Assembly: GCF_003259435.1 (NCBI RefSeq)
Contig: NZ_QLMA01000010.1
Location: 62,001-126,000 of the forward strand
From: Chitinophaga dinghuensis
Lineage (GTDB): Bacteria; Bacteroidota; Bacteroidia; Chitinophagales; Chitinophagaceae
DNA: 64,000 nucleotides
Direction of reading: 5' to 3'
Made by a program: the position numbers and the translations under genes. The stretch's first letter is position 1. Each line of letters begins with the position of its first letter. Shown one piece after another: positions 62,732-64,000 of this stretch. The notes beneath the pieces are model-generated. The model saw nothing but the letters and a program-made list of their open reading frames with translations, searched no databases and was not told the origin of the DNA.

Positions 62732-62765
62732 AAACAGGCAGCACTTAGCGCTGCCTGTTTTTTTA
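62732..62765 (+). terminator. intrinsic terminator after the second paralog
   Basis: AAACAGGCAGC (62732-62742) pairs perfectly with GCTGCCTGTTT (62750-62760), followed by a T run. Confidence 0.92.
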
Positions 62766-62983
62766 TGAACTCATCTGGTAAAAAATTATTGTAAAGTTTT
62801 TATGAGTGCGGTTTTTGCGATCTATATTTTTGTATTTTTATAATGCAGTTCCATCTCTATTTACAGATTTTCTTAACCTCTCGTCTGCATATTACAAAAA
62901 GTAATATGTAGCGTCCGTTTCGCCTTTATACTCGTTATGATTGATTGATTTGCTATTGTATGAAATTTTAAAAACCTGCTGTT

Positions 62984-63340
62984 ATGTTTGATAATACCCT
63001 GGCATTTTGCCGTGCATTACCTGCCGTAACTACGGAAATGAAGTGGGATAATGAACTGCGTTTCTTCGTAGGCGAAAAACTGTTTGCAATGCTTTCTATG
63101 AATGAGCCGCATCGGATTTCCTTTAAGTGTATACCCGCGCAATTTCATAAGCTGATTGGAACGCCCGGTATTGTGCCGGCTCCTCATCTGGCCAGGTACC
63201 ATTGGGTGCAGTTAAATCAGGATGATACTTTACCATCTTCTGAATTGGAAAACTTGCTGCAAAAAGCTTATGATCTGGTATTTGGAAGTTTGCCGGAAAA
63301 TGAACAGCAGTATATCCGCAGTCACGAAGCGAGTGCTTGA
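62984..63340 (+). CDS. MmcQ/YjbR-family protein
   Basis: A 118-residue DNA-binding-like protein with the MmcQ/YjbR double-wing fold: FCRALPAVTTEMKWDNELRF, FVGEKLFAMLSMNEPHRISF, and KCIPAQFHKLIGTPGIVPAP. The family is common and usually small, and its role is not settled. The 296-base gap before it holds a terminator and a TATTTTTG (62825-62832) that could be part of a promoter. It ends 26 bases from the convergent exporter gene. Confidence 0.88.
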   Translation: MFDNTLAFCRALPAVTTEMKWDNELRFFVGEKLFAMLSMNEPHRISFKCIPAQFHKLIGTPGIVPAPHLARYHWVQLNQDDTLPSSELENLLQKAYDLVFGSLPENEQQYIRSHEASA

Positions 63341-63366
63341 TGCAGCCGTAAATGCACCCTATATTT

Positions 63367-64000
63367 TTACGCAAACAACGTAAAGAAGATATCGTATAAC
63401 CCAAAGAGAATGAGTGTGAAAGCAAAGAGTTTCTCCAAGAGCGGCGTTTTCATTTTAACAGCCGTTTTCGCTCCCAGATAAGAGGCAGGGAAAGCAGTCA
63501 AAGACAACAACAACGCAATTTTCCAGTCGATATGCCCCAGGTACCAATGTGTAATCGCTCCCGGAATAGAGAGGATTGCAGACAATACTACTGCACATGC
63601 CAACGCCTGTTTAATAGGCATTTTCAATTGCTTGATAAAAAAGGAACTGAACAACACGCCTCCCGCATTCGCCAGTAAGCCCGCCAGCAAACCAATACCC
63701 AATGCCGCTCCCATTAACTTGGATGCAGGGATATTTTCCGCATTCACTTCTTCTGCTGCCCTGACTGCCGGTTTCTTACGTACAAAGGAATACAACAAGG
63801 TAAACCCTATAGTAACAATGAACAGCGCGGTCAGAATCATTAGTGTTTTTCCTGGTAACCAGCTGCTCATCCATGAGCCAGCTATAGTGGAAGGAACTGC
63901 AATGATGGCACAGAGAAGAATTACCCTTGCGTTAAAGAGTTTCTCTTTCCTGTACACTACCGTGGCAGAAAGCGTACTGGTAATAGACGCCGGTAATGGC
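63367..64000 (-). CDS. TSUP-family membrane exporter, 5' end cut by window
   Basis: The frame stays open to the window edge; about 211 residues are present, with a GTG at 63957 not a likely true start. The C-terminal half of a TauE/SafE protein is visible (LGIGLLAGLLANAGGVLFSSFF, ASYLGAKTAVKMKTPLLEKLFAF). The N-terminal half is outside. It is a different subgroup from the exporter at 9798. Substrate unknown. Confidence 0.88.
   Translation of the reverse strand, partial: PLPASITSTLSATVVYRKEKLFNARVILLCAIIAVPSTIAGSWMSSWLPGKTLMILTALFIVTIGFTLLYSFVRKKPAVRAAEEVNAENIPASKLMGAALGIGLLAGLLANAGGVLFSSFFIKQLKMPIKQALACAVVLSAILSIPGAITHWYLGHIDWKIALLLSLTAFPASYLGAKTAVKMKTPLLEKLFAFTLILFGLYDIFFTLFA

Overview
The window looks like a chromosomal segment of a Bacteroidota bacterium of the Chitinophaga type (family Chitinophagaceae). 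The reasons are a SusC/SusD pair behind glycoside hydrolases, a PorP/SprF protein paired with a giant surface protein that ends in a type IX secretion (T9SS) gliding-motility-type C-terminal domain, an ECF sigma/FecR/TonB-receptor/DUF4249 set, DUF1080 and DUF885 proteins, and promoters that fit the Bacteroidota TTTG-N19-21-TAnnTTTG pattern. Genus is inferred from gene content only. I saw no rRNA, tRNA, CRISPR array, IS element or prophage.

Layout. 1-1110 is the 3' part of mqo. 1.3-9.3 kb is a small polysaccharide-utilisation locus on the + strand (GH29 fucosidase, GH28 protein, SusC, SusD) with a LacI-type operator in front. 9.4-10.6 kb is a TSUP exporter plus DUF1634 pair (-). 10.8-12.8 kb has cvfB and four small genes, including two XRE regulators around operator-like repeats. 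13.0-20.9 kb is the adhesin and PorP operon (-), followed by a soluble receiver-PAS-kinase and a drug exporter. 23.9-30.6 kb (-) is a glutamate-dependent acid-resistance cluster (gadB, gadC, DcaP-like porin, glutaminase), then a CbpA-type DnaJ and a DinD-like small protein coupled to the exporter. 31.1-36.3 kb (-) is the sigma/anti-sigma/receptor/lipoprotein set. 36.4-38.2 kb has pyrD and terC (+).

38.2-41.1 kb is almost gene-free and repeat-rich. It holds one plausible 68-aa gene, a family of related hairpins, two large stem-loops and repeated short motifs. The imperfect positions in the hairpins become G.U pairs only if the minus strand is transcribed, and the last hairpin is a minus-strand terminator facing terC. 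I think this is the strongest candidate for an undescribed element: a structured minus-strand transcript. 41.1-44.9 kb has rsmE, a MATE transporter and dnaB (-). The dnaB/pheT gap holds a phased cluster of DnaA boxes and a 25-bp perfect or near-perfect hairpin.

45.5-52.5 kb (+) is housekeeping: pheT, a coiled-coil protein, zapA, a possible small structured RNA, rny, then a DUF1080 protein, an SDR and a nucleosidase. 52.5-55.4 kb (-) has scpB with a long acidic tail, an atpG without its atpA neighbour, and a DJ-1/PfpI protein. 55.6-59.7 kb (+) has a double DUF1080 protein, a DUF885 metallopeptidase and the first of two paralogous secreted proteins; the second lies at 62.2-62.7 kb. Both paralogs have a -24/-12 (sigma-54) promoter just before the start codon. 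Between them are an epoxide hydrolase and an AraC regulator (-). The window ends with a YjbR-type protein and a TSUP transporter cut by the edge.
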